Shown one piece after another: positions 53,823 to 62,801 of a stretch of 64,000 nucleotides of DNA; within the stretch, counting starts at the first letter, position 1; each line of letters starts with the position of its first letter. Below the pieces are notes generated by a model that ran no database searches, was not told where the DNA came from, and worked only from the letters and a program-made list of their open reading frames with translations. The stretch covers positions 1 to 64,000 of the forward strand of contig NZ_JAFCJM010000014.1 of the NCBI RefSeq assembly GCF_018130955.1, given 5' to 3'. Both the position numbers and the translations under genes were made by a program. Origin of the DNA: Bradyrhizobium liaoningense (GTDB lineage Bacteria; Pseudomonadota; Alphaproteobacteria; Rhizobiales; Xanthobacteraceae).

Positions 53823-54992
53823 TCAGGCCGCTGCCCCGGCCCGTACCGGCAACGTCCCGCGCTCGGCAATCACCCGCGCGAACCGGTCGACGTCATCGGC
53901 CGTATTGAACAAGCCGAAGGACACACGGATGCCGTCCCGCTCCGGTGACACGCGCACCTGCCGGCTCGCGAGATAATCGGCCCACTCCTCCGCCGGCAGA
54001 TCCAGCACGTAGATGTGCGGCGAGCGATCGGCGCGGGCGCGCGGTCCCACGAGGCGGATGCCGAGATCGTCGATCCGCTCGATCAGGCGATCGCCGAGAT
54101 CGTAGAGGTGCGCCTCGATGGCGGCCAGGCCGACGCTCTCGATCAGCGTGAGCGACGCGTCCAGGGCATGGATGTCCGGCAGGTTGAAATTGCCGATCTC
54201 AAACCGCCCCGCGCCCGCCTTCAGCGCCATGTTGTCGGCGCGCGCGATGTAGTCGCCCGGCGGATAGGCCAGGCTCGACATCGCGAGATAGGCCGGCTGC
54301 AATTCGTCGAGCCCCTGTCGGCAATAGAGGATGCCAAGCCCCTGCGGCACCAGCAGTCCCTTGTGGCAGCCGAAGCCGATCAGGCTTGCACCGCTCGTCC
54401 GGACATCCAGCGGGATGACACCGGTCGACTGCATCGCGTCGATGACGAAATAGAGCCGCCTCTCGGCGCAGAGCGCCCCGATGCCGTCGATGTCGAAACG
54501 GTGCCCGGCGTGGAAGGTCACATGCGAGAGCGAGATCGCGCGCGTTCGGGCATCGATATGGGGCGCGAACATCTCGGCGCGTGCCGTTTCGCCCGTCATC
54601 GGCACGAAGCGCACCTCGACGCCCTTGCGTCGCAGATTGAGGAACGCATAGGCGTTGTTGGGATGGTCGCCTTCGACGAGGAGCACGTTGTCTCCCGCCA
54701 TCAACGGCAAGGCATTTGCGGCGATGTTCATGCCCTCAGAGGTGTTCTTGGTGAAGGCGATCTCGTCCGGCGCGGCGTTGAGAAGCTTCGCCACGCGGGC
54801 GCGAACCTGCTCGACCCGCTCGAGCCAGACGGGTTTTGGGCCCGCCATTTCATGGCCTTCACGATAGAAGCCGAGCAGCGCCTCGCGAACGCTTGTCGCA
54901 AGCGGCGTCTGATGCGCAGAGTCGAGATAGAGCAAGCGCTCGGTCACAGGGAATTGGCTGCGGACCGCAGCGACGTCGTAGTGGCAGTTCAT
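53823..54992 (-). CDS. Class V aminotransferase-like PLP enzyme
   Basis: This 389-residue fold-type I PLP enzyme is related to isopenicillin-N epimerase and cysteine desulfurases. The cofactor sites are present: EGDHPNNAY, SLSHVTFHAGHRFDI, D185 and Q188 in VIDAMQS, and K211 in GFGCHKGLL. It is the last gene of a six-gene operon that starts with an amino-acid ABC transporter. The chemistry (amino transfer, epimerisation or beta-elimination) cannot be read from these motifs. It begins 17 bp after the SHMT-like gene. Confidence 0.9.
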   Translation of the reverse strand: MNCHYDVAAVRSQFPVTERLLYLDSAHQTPLATSVREALLGFYREGHEMAGPKPVWLERVEQVRARVAKLLNAAPDEIAFTKNTSEGMNIAANALPLMAGDNVLLVEGDHPNNAYAFLNLRRKGVEVRFVPMTGETARAEMFAPHIDARTRAISLSHVTFHAGHRFDIDGIGALCAERRLYFVIDAMQSTGVIPLDVRTSGASLIGFGCHKGLLVPQGLGILYCRQGLDELQPAYLAMSSLAYPPGDYIARADNMALKAGAGRFEIGNFNLPDIHALDASLTLIESVGLAAIEAHLYDLGDRLIERIDDLGIRLVGPRARADRSPHIYVLDLPAEEWADYLASRQVRVSPERDGIRVSFGLFNTADDVDRFARVIAERGTLPVRAGAAA

Positions 54993-55009
54993 GATGCGTG
55001 GCTCTGGTA

Positions 55010-56311
55010 TCAATCGACAAAGGACGGAATGGGATGGGCGATGGCGAGGTCCTTCAGCCTGCGAAGCCGCGCCGGATCGACCGGAGCGGTCGGGCCGGAG
55101 CGCAGGATCGCCGCGACCTCGCGACCAAGCGTCCTTGCGTCGGCCGTATCGAAGCCGCGGATCGTCAGGGCGATGCTGCCGAACCGGAACGCGGTCCGCG
55201 GTTCGCCTGACACACCCGGTGCGCGCATCGCATTGCCGATCACGCCGTGGGCGCCCAGCCCCGCCACCAGTTGCGGCTGCGTCCAGCCTTCGCCGGTATA
55301 GGCCATGATCATGTGCGAGTCCGTGCCGCCCGTGTAGAGCTCGATCCCGCCCTCCTCCAAACCCGCGCCGAAGGCCTTGGCATTTGCGACCACGTCGCGC
55401 ATCAGCTGCGCGAAGGCCGGGCGGGTGATCATTTCCATCTGCACGGCCCGCGCCGCGATCATGTTCGAGGCTGCCGGGCCCTGCAGGCCGGGATAGACGG
55501 CGGCGTCGATGGCGGCGCCAAAACGCGCCTTGGCGAAGACAAACGCGCCGTTGCGCGGTCCGCACAAGGTTTTCTGCGTCGAGCTCGTGGACACGTCGGA
55601 GTACGGAACCGGATTGGCATGGAGGCCCACAGCGATCAGCCCCGCGACATGCGCAATGTCGGTGAAGACCAGCGCGCCGACTTCATCGGCGATGGTCTTC
55701 AATCCGGCGAAGTCGATCTCACGCGGATAGGATGACGGACCGGCAAGCAAGGCGTGCGGCTTCACCTTGCGCGCGAGGTCGCGAGCCTGATCGAGATCGA
55801 CCGCGCCGGTACTGGTAACGCCGAAGGACACGACCTCGCGGTTCGCGCCCGTGATATGGCGCATGGCGCCGTGGCTGACATGGCCGCCGGCGAGTTCGTC
55901 GAAGGTGAGCAACCGCGCGCCCTCGGCCGGCAGGATCGCACGAAGGACGGCGACATTGGCGATGGTCGACGACAGCGCCTGGACGTTGACGTATTCGGCG
56001 CCGAAGATCGCCTTGGCGCGATCGATCGCGAGATTCTCGATCGCATCGAGCTCTTCGCAATTGGCAACGCTGCGACGGCCAGGCAGCCCCATCGGCGCTC
56101 GGTTGACGAGATGGGTTCCCTCGATCTGTCGCAGGCCGAGCGGCGCATAGGACGCAGACGCGATCATGTTGAGGGACAGCGCCTCCCGCTTGCGGTCCTG
56201 GTCGATCAGCGCAACGACGTCAGCGCCGACCTGACGAGCATCGGCCCCGAAGAAGCTGTGCCAGTTGGCGGCGGTCGAATGGGGCTGAACGGCGCCCGTC
56301 GAAAGTGACAT
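55010..56311 (-). CDS. Serine hydroxymethyltransferase-like PLP enzyme, folate residues altered
   Basis: This 433-residue protein aligns with GlyA over its length. It keeps the PLP-lysine K247 (STQKTLCGPRNG), the PLP Asp D218 and His H221 (VFTDIAHVAGL), the ring-stacking H144 (AGGHVSHG) and an Arg at the Arg363 site (TAFRFGS). Key one-carbon residues are changed: E. coli Tyr55 and Glu57 (YAEGYPG) become Ala72 and Met74 (RAPMGLPG), Tyr64/Tyr65 become Ser81/Val82, Glu36 becomes Ala53 and His228 becomes Gln246. So it is unlikely to be housekeeping SHMT. A folate-independent aldolase or a transaldolase (as in FTase, LipK, ObiH) is possible. It is in an amino-acid transport operon. Confidence 0.9.
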   Translation of the reverse strand: MSLSTGAVQPHSTAANWHSFFGADARQVGADVVALIDQDRKREALSLNMIASASYAPLGLRQIEGTHLVNRAPMGLPGRRSVANCEELDAIENLAIDRAKAIFGAEYVNVQALSSTIANVAVLRAILPAEGARLLTFDELAGGHVSHGAMRHITGANREVVSFGVTSTGAVDLDQARDLARKVKPHALLAGPSSYPREIDFAGLKTIADEVGALVFTDIAHVAGLIAVGLHANPVPYSDVSTSSTQKTLCGPRNGAFVFAKARFGAAIDAAVYPGLQGPAASNMIAARAVQMEMITRPAFAQLMRDVVANAKAFGAGLEEGGIELYTGGTDSHMIMAYTGEGWTQPQLVAGLGAHGVIGNAMRAPGVSGEPRTAFRFGSIALTIRGFDTADARTLGREVAAILRSGPTAPVDPARLRRLKDLAIAHPIPSFVD

Positions 56312-56364
56312 GTGTCATCCTTTTTCTTGGTGATCGGAATACTGCGTTGGAGGCGACGGCTTCG

Positions 56365-57159
56365 TCAGTGACGGAGCACGCGCGAGAGAAAGGTTTTGGT
56401 TCGCTCATGCGTCGGCCGGTCAAAAATCTCCGCCGGCGTACCGATCTCCAAGATGCGGCCGTGATCGATGTAGACGACGCGGTCGGCGACCTCGCGGGCA
56501 AAGCCCATTTCGTGGGTCACGATCATCATCGTCATGCCTTCGCGCGCGAGCTCACGCATGACGTCTAGGACTTCGCCGACCATCTCGGGGTCGAGCGCCG
56601 AGGTCGGCTCGTCGAACAGCATGATGTGTGGCTCCATCGCCAGCGAGCGCGCGATTGCGACGCGTTGTTGCTGACCGCCGGAGAGCTGAGCCGGAAGCTT
56701 GTGGGCGTGGTCACGCAGCCCGACCCTGTCGAGCAGCCGCAACGCCGTCGCCTTCGCTTCGTCGGGCTTCCGACCACGAACGCGGATCGGCGCAATCGCG
56801 ACGTTGTCGATCGCGCTCATATGCGGGAAGAGATTGAACTGCTGGAAGACCATGCCGACGCCCTTGCGGATCCTGGCCAGTTCCTTCTCGCCGCCGATCT
56901 CACGATCGGCCTCCGTCGGCATGTTGAAGCCGTCCACCGTGAGGCGGCCGCTCTGATACATCTCCAGACCGTTGACACAACGGATCAAGGTCGACTTTCC
57001 CGATCCGCTGGCGCCGATGATGACCACGACCTCGCCGCGGCCGACATCGAGATCGATGTCCTTCAGGACATGGAACGCACCGAAGGACTTGTTGAGCCTG
57101 CTGATGCTGACGATGACGTTGGGCGACGTCGTGACTTCCGGAATCTGGATGGCGTTCAT
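56365..57159 (-). CDS. Polar amino-acid ABC transporter ATP-binding protein, AapP/GlnQ type
   Basis: This 264-residue ATPase has Walker [10 protein letters not shown], the signature [15 protein letters not shown], and Walker [24 protein letters not shown] and the long [12 protein letters not shown] region are typical of the polar amino-acid group. Its start overlaps the end of the permease gene by 4 bp. The SHMT-like gene starts 53 bp after its stop. Confidence 0.96.
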   Translation of the reverse strand: MNAIQIPEVTTSPNVIVSISRLNKSFGAFHVLKDIDLDVGRGEVVVIIGASGSGKSTLIRCVNGLEMYQSGRLTVDGFNMPTEADREIGGEKELARIRKGVGMVFQQFNLFPHMSAIDNVAIAPIRVRGRKPDEAKATALRLLDRVGLRDHAHKLPAQLSGGQQQRVAIARSLAMEPHIMLFDEPTSALDPEMVGEVLDVMRELAREGMTMMIVTHEMGFAREVADRVVYIDHGRILEIGTPAEIFDRPTHERTKTFLSRVLRH

Positions 57160-58289
57160 CGCGATCCCCTTGCGAGATGGGCTTCTAGTCGGCGCGAGGC
57201 GTAAGTGATGGCCCCGCCGATGGCGAGATAGACGGCGAAGAGAAAGACGTAGATCTCGTAGGTCCGGCCGCTGTTCTGCGGATCGGCGAGAATCATTTGT
57301 CCGGCGCGCAGGAAGTCGGTCAGGCCGATGATGAAGACCAGCGTTGCGCCGTTGAAGATGTCGAGGACCTGTCCGACCAGCGACGGAACGACAACGCGCA
57401 GCGCCTGCGGCAGCACGATGTCGACATTGAGCGTCCAGCTGTTCATGGCGAGCGAACGCGCCGCCTCGATCTGGCCCTTCGGAACCGCCTGAAGTCCACT
57501 GCGGACATATTCGGCGACATAGGCCGCGAAGAAGAGCGCATAACCGGCCATGCCGCGCAGCAGGCTTGGCACGGACGTATCCGGCGACAGCAGCGGCACG
57601 ATGATCCAGATCCAGTAGACGACGAGGATGAGCGGGACCGACCGCATCGTCTCGATATAGGCGGTCGAAATCACGCGCACGCTCGCGATGCGGCTTTGCC
57701 GGCCGAGCGCGAGCAATATCCCGAACGGCAAGGTCAGGATCGAGACCGCGATCGTCAGGACAACGCTGAGCAAGAGACCGCCCCAGACCTCGAAGCCCGG
57801 TGGCGAGAGCACGACGAAGATGGCGACCACGCCTGCGAGAAGTCCGGCCAAGACGACGCGCTGGTCACACTTCGAATGATGGACAGCTACCCATGCAACG
57901 ACGCCAAGCGCAGCACTGGCGATCGTGAGCAGGCTGGCTGACACGCCGACGGCGGCAGCGATCGTCCCCGCGATCGCGGCTGCGACCATTGCTGCGACCG
58001 CCAACGCGGCGCGTCCCGGGCGAACCGAGAGGCCAAGGCCCGCGCCGAACATCGCGCACAACGTCGCGACTGAGAACCATGCCCGCCAGAGCTGATCGGC
58101 GGGGTATATGCCGGTCATCAGCACCTTGAGACTGCCGCCGACGACCTCCCAATGCGCGTCGACCAGGATCCAGTGTGCGAAGGCATAAACCGCCCAGGCC
58201 AACACGGGGATGACGACAAGCGAAAGTGCGGTGTCGAACGGTTTTGCAAAGAGATTGCGATGCAGCCACCGCAGCGCGACTGTGCTCAT
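57156..58289 (-). CDS. Amino-acid ABC transporter permease, AapM type
   Basis: This 377-residue permease has a long N-terminal region with extra helices before the core, as in AapM. The conserved loop is in [27 protein letters not shown] ([13 protein letters not shown]). It overlaps its neighbours by 4 bp on each side, so translation is coupled along the operon. Confidence 0.94.
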   Translation of the reverse strand: MSTVALRWLHRNLFAKPFDTALSLVVIPVLAWAVYAFAHWILVDAHWEVVGGSLKVLMTGIYPADQLWRAWFSVATLCAMFGAGLGLSVRPGRAALAVAAMVAAAIAGTIAAAVGVSASLLTIASAALGVVAWVAVHHSKCDQRVVLAGLLAGVVAIFVVLSPPGFEVWGGLLLSVVLTIAVSILTLPFGILLALGRQSRIASVRVISTAYIETMRSVPLILVVYWIWIIVPLLSPDTSVPSLLRGMAGYALFFAAYVAEYVRSGLQAVPKGQIEAARSLAMNSWTLNVDIVLPQALRVVVPSLVGQVLDIFNGATLVFIIGLTDFLRAGQMILADPQNSGRTYEIYVFLFAVYLAIGGAITYASRRLEAHLARGSR

Positions 58290-59479
58290 CGTGCCCCCCG
58301 TCCGTTCACGCGCGCGTTGAGCGCGTTGACGCAGGCGCTGATGATCCAGCTCAGCGCGAGGTAGGTCAGCATGACGATCACGACGCCTTCGAGGTTTCGT
58401 CCGGTCTGGTTCGAGACGGTGCCGTAGACGTTGAACAGGTCCGGAAAGCCAATTGCGATCCCGAGCGAGGTGTCCTTGGTCAGGCTGATGTATCGGTTGG
58501 CGAGCGACGGCAGGACGATGCGGAAAACCTGGGGAAGGATGATGTCGCGCAGCGTGTGCGAACGCGACAGCCCGAGCGAGGCAGACGCCTCCCATTGCCC
58601 TTTCGGCAGCGCTTCGATCGCGCCGCGGACGATCTCGGCGACATAGGCCGAGCTGTTGACGACGATGGCGAGCAGCAGCGCCGTCATTTCCGGCGACAGG
58701 GCAAAACCTCCGCGCGCGCCGAACCTTGTAGCGACCGGCAGGTCGAAGCCGAGGGGAAAACCGACGAGAGCGGTTGCGATCAGGGCCGCGGTCGTCACGG
58801 CCAGAAGGATCAGCCGGCGTCGCGGCCCGCGCAGGACCAGGCAGGCGACGGCTGATGCGGCGGCGATGGCGAGCAATCCCCAGGACGCAAAGCCGGCACT
58901 CTCGGAGATCACGAGGCCAGGCAAGTAGACGCCCGAACGGCTGACGAGGAGGCTGCCGAACCAGTTGGAAGCAGCACTGGCCGGAGGGAAACGCAGGACC
59001 ACGGCAAAATACCAGAACACGATCTGGATCAGCAGCGGCGTGTTGCGCACGGCTTCGACCAGCCCAAAGCAGAGGTTACGCACCAGCCAGTTGGTCGAGA
59101 GCCGGCCAATGCCGACCAGCGTCCCGAAGATGGTGCAGAGGACGATCGCCGACAGCGCGACCTTTAGTGAATTCCACAGGCCCGCGAAGAGCGCCTGGAG
59201 ATTGCTGTGGGAGGGAGAGAACGGCTCCAGAACCGGCCAGATGCCCTCGCGCGAAGGGACGAGCCCTTCGCTGAGACTGAAATTCGCGACATTGCCGAGA
59301 TAGCCGAACGAAAAGTGGATGCCCTTGCGGGCCAATGCCTCACGGACGGCAAGGCCGAGCCAGATGACCAGTGCAGCCACCACGATCACGATCGCTGCCT
59401 GCAAGAGCCATTTGGACGCGATCAGCAGGCGGCGACGTGCCGACGGGATGGTGTGATACTCGGCGATCTCTGTGGTCAC
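58286..59479 (-). CDS. Amino-acid ABC transporter permease, AapQ type
   Basis: This permease of about 397 residues has the AapQ plan: one N-terminal helix, a large periplasmic loop (HFSFGYLGNVANFSLSEGLV), then the core with VAEIVRGAIEALPKGQWEAS as EAA motif. GTG 59479 is preferred because AGAGGCGG precedes it; ATG 59527, 16 codons upstream, is an alternative. It overlaps the AapM-type gene by 4 bp. Confidence 0.93.
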   Translation of the reverse strand: MTTEIAEYHTIPSARRRLLIASKWLLQAAIVIVVAALVIWLGLAVREALARKGIHFSFGYLGNVANFSLSEGLVPSREGIWPVLEPFSPSHSNLQALFAGLWNSLKVALSAIVLCTIFGTLVGIGRLSTNWLVRNLCFGLVEAVRNTPLLIQIVFWYFAVVLRFPPASAASNWFGSLLVSRSGVYLPGLVISESAGFASWGLLAIAAASAVACLVLRGPRRRLILLAVTTAALIATALVGFPLGFDLPVATRFGARGGFALSPEMTALLLAIVVNSSAYVAEIVRGAIEALPKGQWEASASLGLSRSHTLRDIILPQVFRIVLPSLANRYISLTKDTSLGIAIGFPDLFNVYGTVSNQTGRNLEGVVIVMLTYLALSWIISACVNALNARVNGRGAR

Positions 59480-59532
59480 GATCCGCCTCTCGCGTTCGGG
59501 CGAGCCAGCCGGCTCGCCCTCGACCATGTGGC

Positions 59533-60561
59533 TCAGTTCCAGGGCGGCGAATACTCGGCGCCGCCCTTGGTCCACATCGCGTTGGGGGTGCCGGCACGAT
59601 CGATGAAATAGGGCGTCTTGGGACCGAGATTGCGGTCGTAGATCTCGCCGTAGTTGCCGACTGATTTGATCATGCTGGCGACGAAATCGTCGGACACGCC
59701 AAAGTCCTTGCCAAAACCATCCTTCACGCCGAGGAATTTCTGCACGAAGGCGCTTTCGTCCTTCATCCTGTCGGCGAGGTTGGCCGACGTGATGCCCCAC
59801 TCCTCCGCCTGGAACAGGGCAAAAGTCGCCCATCGCAGGAGGTTGCGCCATTTGGAATCATTGGCGATGACGAAGCCCGCAAACGGCGACTTGTTGAGGG
59901 TCTCGGGCAGGATCGAAAAATCGTCCGGCTTGGCCGAGTTGCCGCGCCAGGCTGCAAGCGCAGACTTGTCGGTCGACATCGCGTTGCAGCGATCGCTCTG
60001 CAGCGCACCAAACAGCTTCTCGAGATTCTCGAAGGTGAGAACCTTGGTGGTCTTGAAACCGCGCGCGCGGACGAAGCTGGCGAGCGTGGCTTCGGTGCCG
60101 GAGCCCTGCGTCGTGCAGATCGTCGCGCCGTCCAATTCAGCGGCGGACTTCACTCCGGAGGCCGCCTTCACCATCATGCCGGTGCCGTCGTAGAAATTGA
60201 TCGGCAGGAAATCGACGCCTACAGCGGATTCGCGCACCGGCTTGACGGTGGTGTGTGCGAAGACGACGTCGACCTGCCCGGTCTGCAAGGCATTGAAACG
60301 GCTCTTGTCGGTGACGACGACGAAGTTGACCTTGCCGGCGTCGCCGAGAACGGCCGCCGCCATGGCACGGCAGAAATCGGCATCGAGTCCTTCGATCTTG
60401 CCGGTCTTGGTATTGAGGTAGCCGAACCCGGGAGCCGTGTTGTCGGTGCCGCAGTTCAGGACGCCGCGCTGCTTGACGTTGTCGAGCACGGTCGCGAAGG
60501 CGCCGGACGCCCACAGCGATGCTGCGGCAAGCGCAGCGACCAGAAATTTCGAACGAGCCAT
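59533..60561 (-). CDS. Amino-acid ABC transporter substrate-binding protein, AapJ type
   Basis: This 342-residue periplasmic protein has a signal peptide (FLVAALAAASLWASGAFA-T) and the family-3 binding-protein fold (KQRGVLNCGTDNTAPGFGYL, VDVVFAHTTVKPVRESAVGV and GVKDGFGKDFGVSDDFVASM). AapJ binds a broad range of L-amino acids; here the ligand may be the substrate of the downstream SHMT-like enzyme. GAGAGG precedes ATG. It is divergent from the LysR gene at 60716 (154-bp gap), which probably regulates the whole operon. Confidence 0.95.
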   Translation of the reverse strand: MARSKFLVAALAAASLWASGAFATVLDNVKQRGVLNCGTDNTAPGFGYLNTKTGKIEGLDADFCRAMAAAVLGDAGKVNFVVVTDKSRFNALQTGQVDVVFAHTTVKPVRESAVGVDFLPINFYDGTGMMVKAASGVKSAAELDGATICTTQGSGTEATLASFVRARGFKTTKVLTFENLEKLFGALQSDRCNAMSTDKSALAAWRGNSAKPDDFSILPETLNKSPFAGFVIANDSKWRNLLRWATFALFQAEEWGITSANLADRMKDESAFVQKFLGVKDGFGKDFGVSDDFVASMIKSVGNYGEIYDRNLGPKTPYFIDRAGTPNAMWTKGGAEYSPPWN

Positions 60562-60715
60562 CTGAGAACCCCTCTCCGTTTGTGGTCGCCGCTACTCCAC
60601 AGCTCCGGGGATCAAGGCTACAAGCGCAAAACAATTCCAGTCTACTTAATTAAATTTGCGATATACATTAGAGAATATGCATGATTGTCTTCTAAGCAGG
60701 TGTAGGGACTGACTT

Positions 60716-61624
60716 ATGGATTTCGCCCGACTCCGCACCCTTCGTGAGCTTTCGCTGCGAAAAACAATGGCAGCGGTGGCCGAAGCCCTGTTGATCTCGC
60801 CATCGGCCGTTTCGCAGCAAATCGCGCAGCTCGAGGACGAGACCGGGATTGAACTGGTGGAACGCAGGGGCCGCGGCGTGCGGCTCACGCCGGCGGGACA
60901 ACGGCTCGTCGATCATGCCGGGCGTGTCATCGGCATTCTGGAGGAAGCGAAGACCGATCTCGCAGAGCTGAAGAAAACCGTCGCCGGCGAGTTGCGGGTC
61001 TCGGCATTTCCTTCTGTCGCCGCATCTCTCATCCCGCCAACGATCCGGGCGATGGCAGCGCGCTTCCCCGATCTGGTGGCGATCTTCGAGGAACTGGAGC
61101 CTGACGACAGCCTGGCCGCTCTACGCGCCTGGCAGACGGATGTCGCGATCGTCGACGACCTCACCACTTCGGCAAGCCTGTCGGAGACGCAGGTCGAGAT
61201 GCTGCATCTCCTGGACGACCACCTCCACGTCCTGCTGCCGCGCGATCACCCGCTGGCCGAGCGGCCTCATCTCACTTTGCCGGAGTTGGCGACGGAACGA
61301 TGGGCTCTCGACACGACGTCCGCCACCTATTCGGACGTGATCGTCGGCGCGTGTCGCGACGCCGGATTCGATCCCATCATCAATGCGCGCTGCCATAGTT
61401 TTGAGGTGGTCCGCGCCATGGTCGAGGCGGGCTGCTCGGTCTCGATCAATCCGGGGCTACGCGGCCGCGACTATATCGGCACTTTGCGCCTGAAAGAGAT
61501 CAGGCCGATCATCACACGGCGGATATTCGTAGCTTTTCGCAGCGGCGAAAGGCGCAATCCGGCGATCGCTGAATTCGTCAGAGAGCTTCGAGCGGTGGCG
61601 GCGTCGATGGCGAGTCCGCGATGA
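60716..61624 (+). CDS. LysR-type transcriptional regulator
   Basis: This 302-residue protein has the LysR winged helix (FARLRTLRELSLRKTMAAVA and LISPSAVSQQIAQLEDETG) and an inducer domain. It is divergent from the AapJ-type gene, and the AT-rich 154 bp between them (including TTAATTAA near 60647) is the likely control region of the operon. The inducer should be the imported amino acid or a breakdown product. Confidence 0.92.
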   Translation: MDFARLRTLRELSLRKTMAAVAEALLISPSAVSQQIAQLEDETGIELVERRGRGVRLTPAGQRLVDHAGRVIGILEEAKTDLAELKKTVAGELRVSAFPSVAASLIPPTIRAMAARFPDLVAIFEELEPDDSLAALRAWQTDVAIVDDLTTSASLSETQVEMLHLLDDHLHVLLPRDHPLAERPHLTLPELATERWALDTTSATYSDVIVGACRDAGFDPIINARCHSFEVVRAMVEAGCSVSINPGLRGRDYIGTLRLKEIRPIITRRIFVAFRSGERRNPAIAEFVRELRAVAASMASPR

Positions 61625-61713
61625 CGCCTCTTCGGTCTCGATGACGAGAGGACGCGCCAAGCTCGGGCGGAATGCTCCGCGGGAACGCCCGGTAGCGTCT
61701 CCTCGACGCTCCC

Positions 61714-62613
61714 CTAGTCGCGAAGCTTCCGCGCGCGATACGCGCTCGGCGTCGTTCCCACGGCCTTGCGGAAGGCGCGGTTGAAATTGGCCTGTGACGA
61801 AAATCCCGTGGCATAGGCGATGTCGACCAGCAATCGATCGCTGCCGGTCAACAGCCGCTTCGCGAGATCGAGACGCTGGCTGCTGACATATTCGTGCGGC
61901 GCCTTGCCGGTCGCGGCCTTGAAGCTGCGCGAGAAATGCGCCGGGCTCATGCACGCCACCGACGCCAGATCCTTGACGGTGAACTCACGCTCGACCGACG
62001 CCTCGATGAAATCAGTCACGCGCGACAGCCGTTTGGCATCGAGCGGCTTGTGCGTCGCGTCAGTCTGCTTCAGCCGCACCGAAGTGGCCGAGTAGCTGTG
62101 CACCAGATGGGCCGACAAGGCCCGCCCCAGGCTTTCGATCAGGAGCCGGCCGGTGGAGGATTCCTGGGCAAGTTCCTGCAGGATCCGGTTCGCGACGTGC
62201 TCGATGAAGAGATCCTGATCGATGCTTTCGTAACGGATCGAGATGCCCGACGGGTCGATGTCGAGATCCCTGAGCATGGTGTCGTCGAACGGCTTGCCGG
62301 GAAGAAAGAGATGCAGAACTTCCTGCATCTGGTTTTCGACGCAGATGAAATCTTCGCGGATGCCGGCGGGGCATAGCCACACCGTGCCCTTTCTGCCGAA
62401 GGTGCGCTGGCGCATGCCCGCTCCTACCCGGTCGACGACCGAGCTGCCGCGCAAGAGGATCGCGATCTCGGTGTCGCGCGGCAATTGCGAAGGCAGCTCG
62501 CCGGGCTCATGACTCCAGCGCTCCGCGAGAAGGTCCGACCATTGCCGGTCGTTGGACGTCTGAAGCATTCTGCCGGTAACATATTTATCGACAGAGTTGC
62601 CAAGCATACCCAT
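61714..62613 (-). CDS. AraC-family transcriptional regulator
   Basis: This 299-residue protein has an N-terminal sensor part and the two C-terminal AraC helix-turn-helix units (FTVKDLASVACMSPAHFSRS, then DRLLVDIAYATGFSSQANFNRAFRKAVG, partly quoted). GGAGAG lies eight bases before ATG 62613. It is divergent from the molybdopterin oxidoreductase gene (188-bp gap), which it may control. Confidence 0.92.
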   Translation of the reverse strand: MGMLGNSVDKYVTGRMLQTSNDRQWSDLLAERWSHEPGELPSQLPRDTEIAILLRGSSVVDRVGAGMRQRTFGRKGTVWLCPAGIREDFICVENQMQEVLHLFLPGKPFDDTMLRDLDIDPSGISIRYESIDQDLFIEHVANRILQELAQESSTGRLLIESLGRALSAHLVHSYSATSVRLKQTDATHKPLDAKRLSRVTDFIEASVEREFTVKDLASVACMSPAHFSRSFKAATGKAPHEYVSSQRLDLAKRLLTGSDRLLVDIAYATGFSSQANFNRAFRKAVGTTPSAYRARKLRD

Positions 62614-62801
62614 CGTGAATCTCTCCAGATAACGATGTGTGGGTAACGGTATTGCGAAGGCCGGCAAGGATCATGCCAGAGATCCACCGGGGCGTCCACT
62701 CGCTGAGAGCAGTCCGGGAAAAGAAGACAGCACGTTTTGAAAAGCCAGCGCCCAGCCGGCCGCCGCATGCTCCTGACAGCCTTGAATCAGAAGCGGAGGA
62801 T

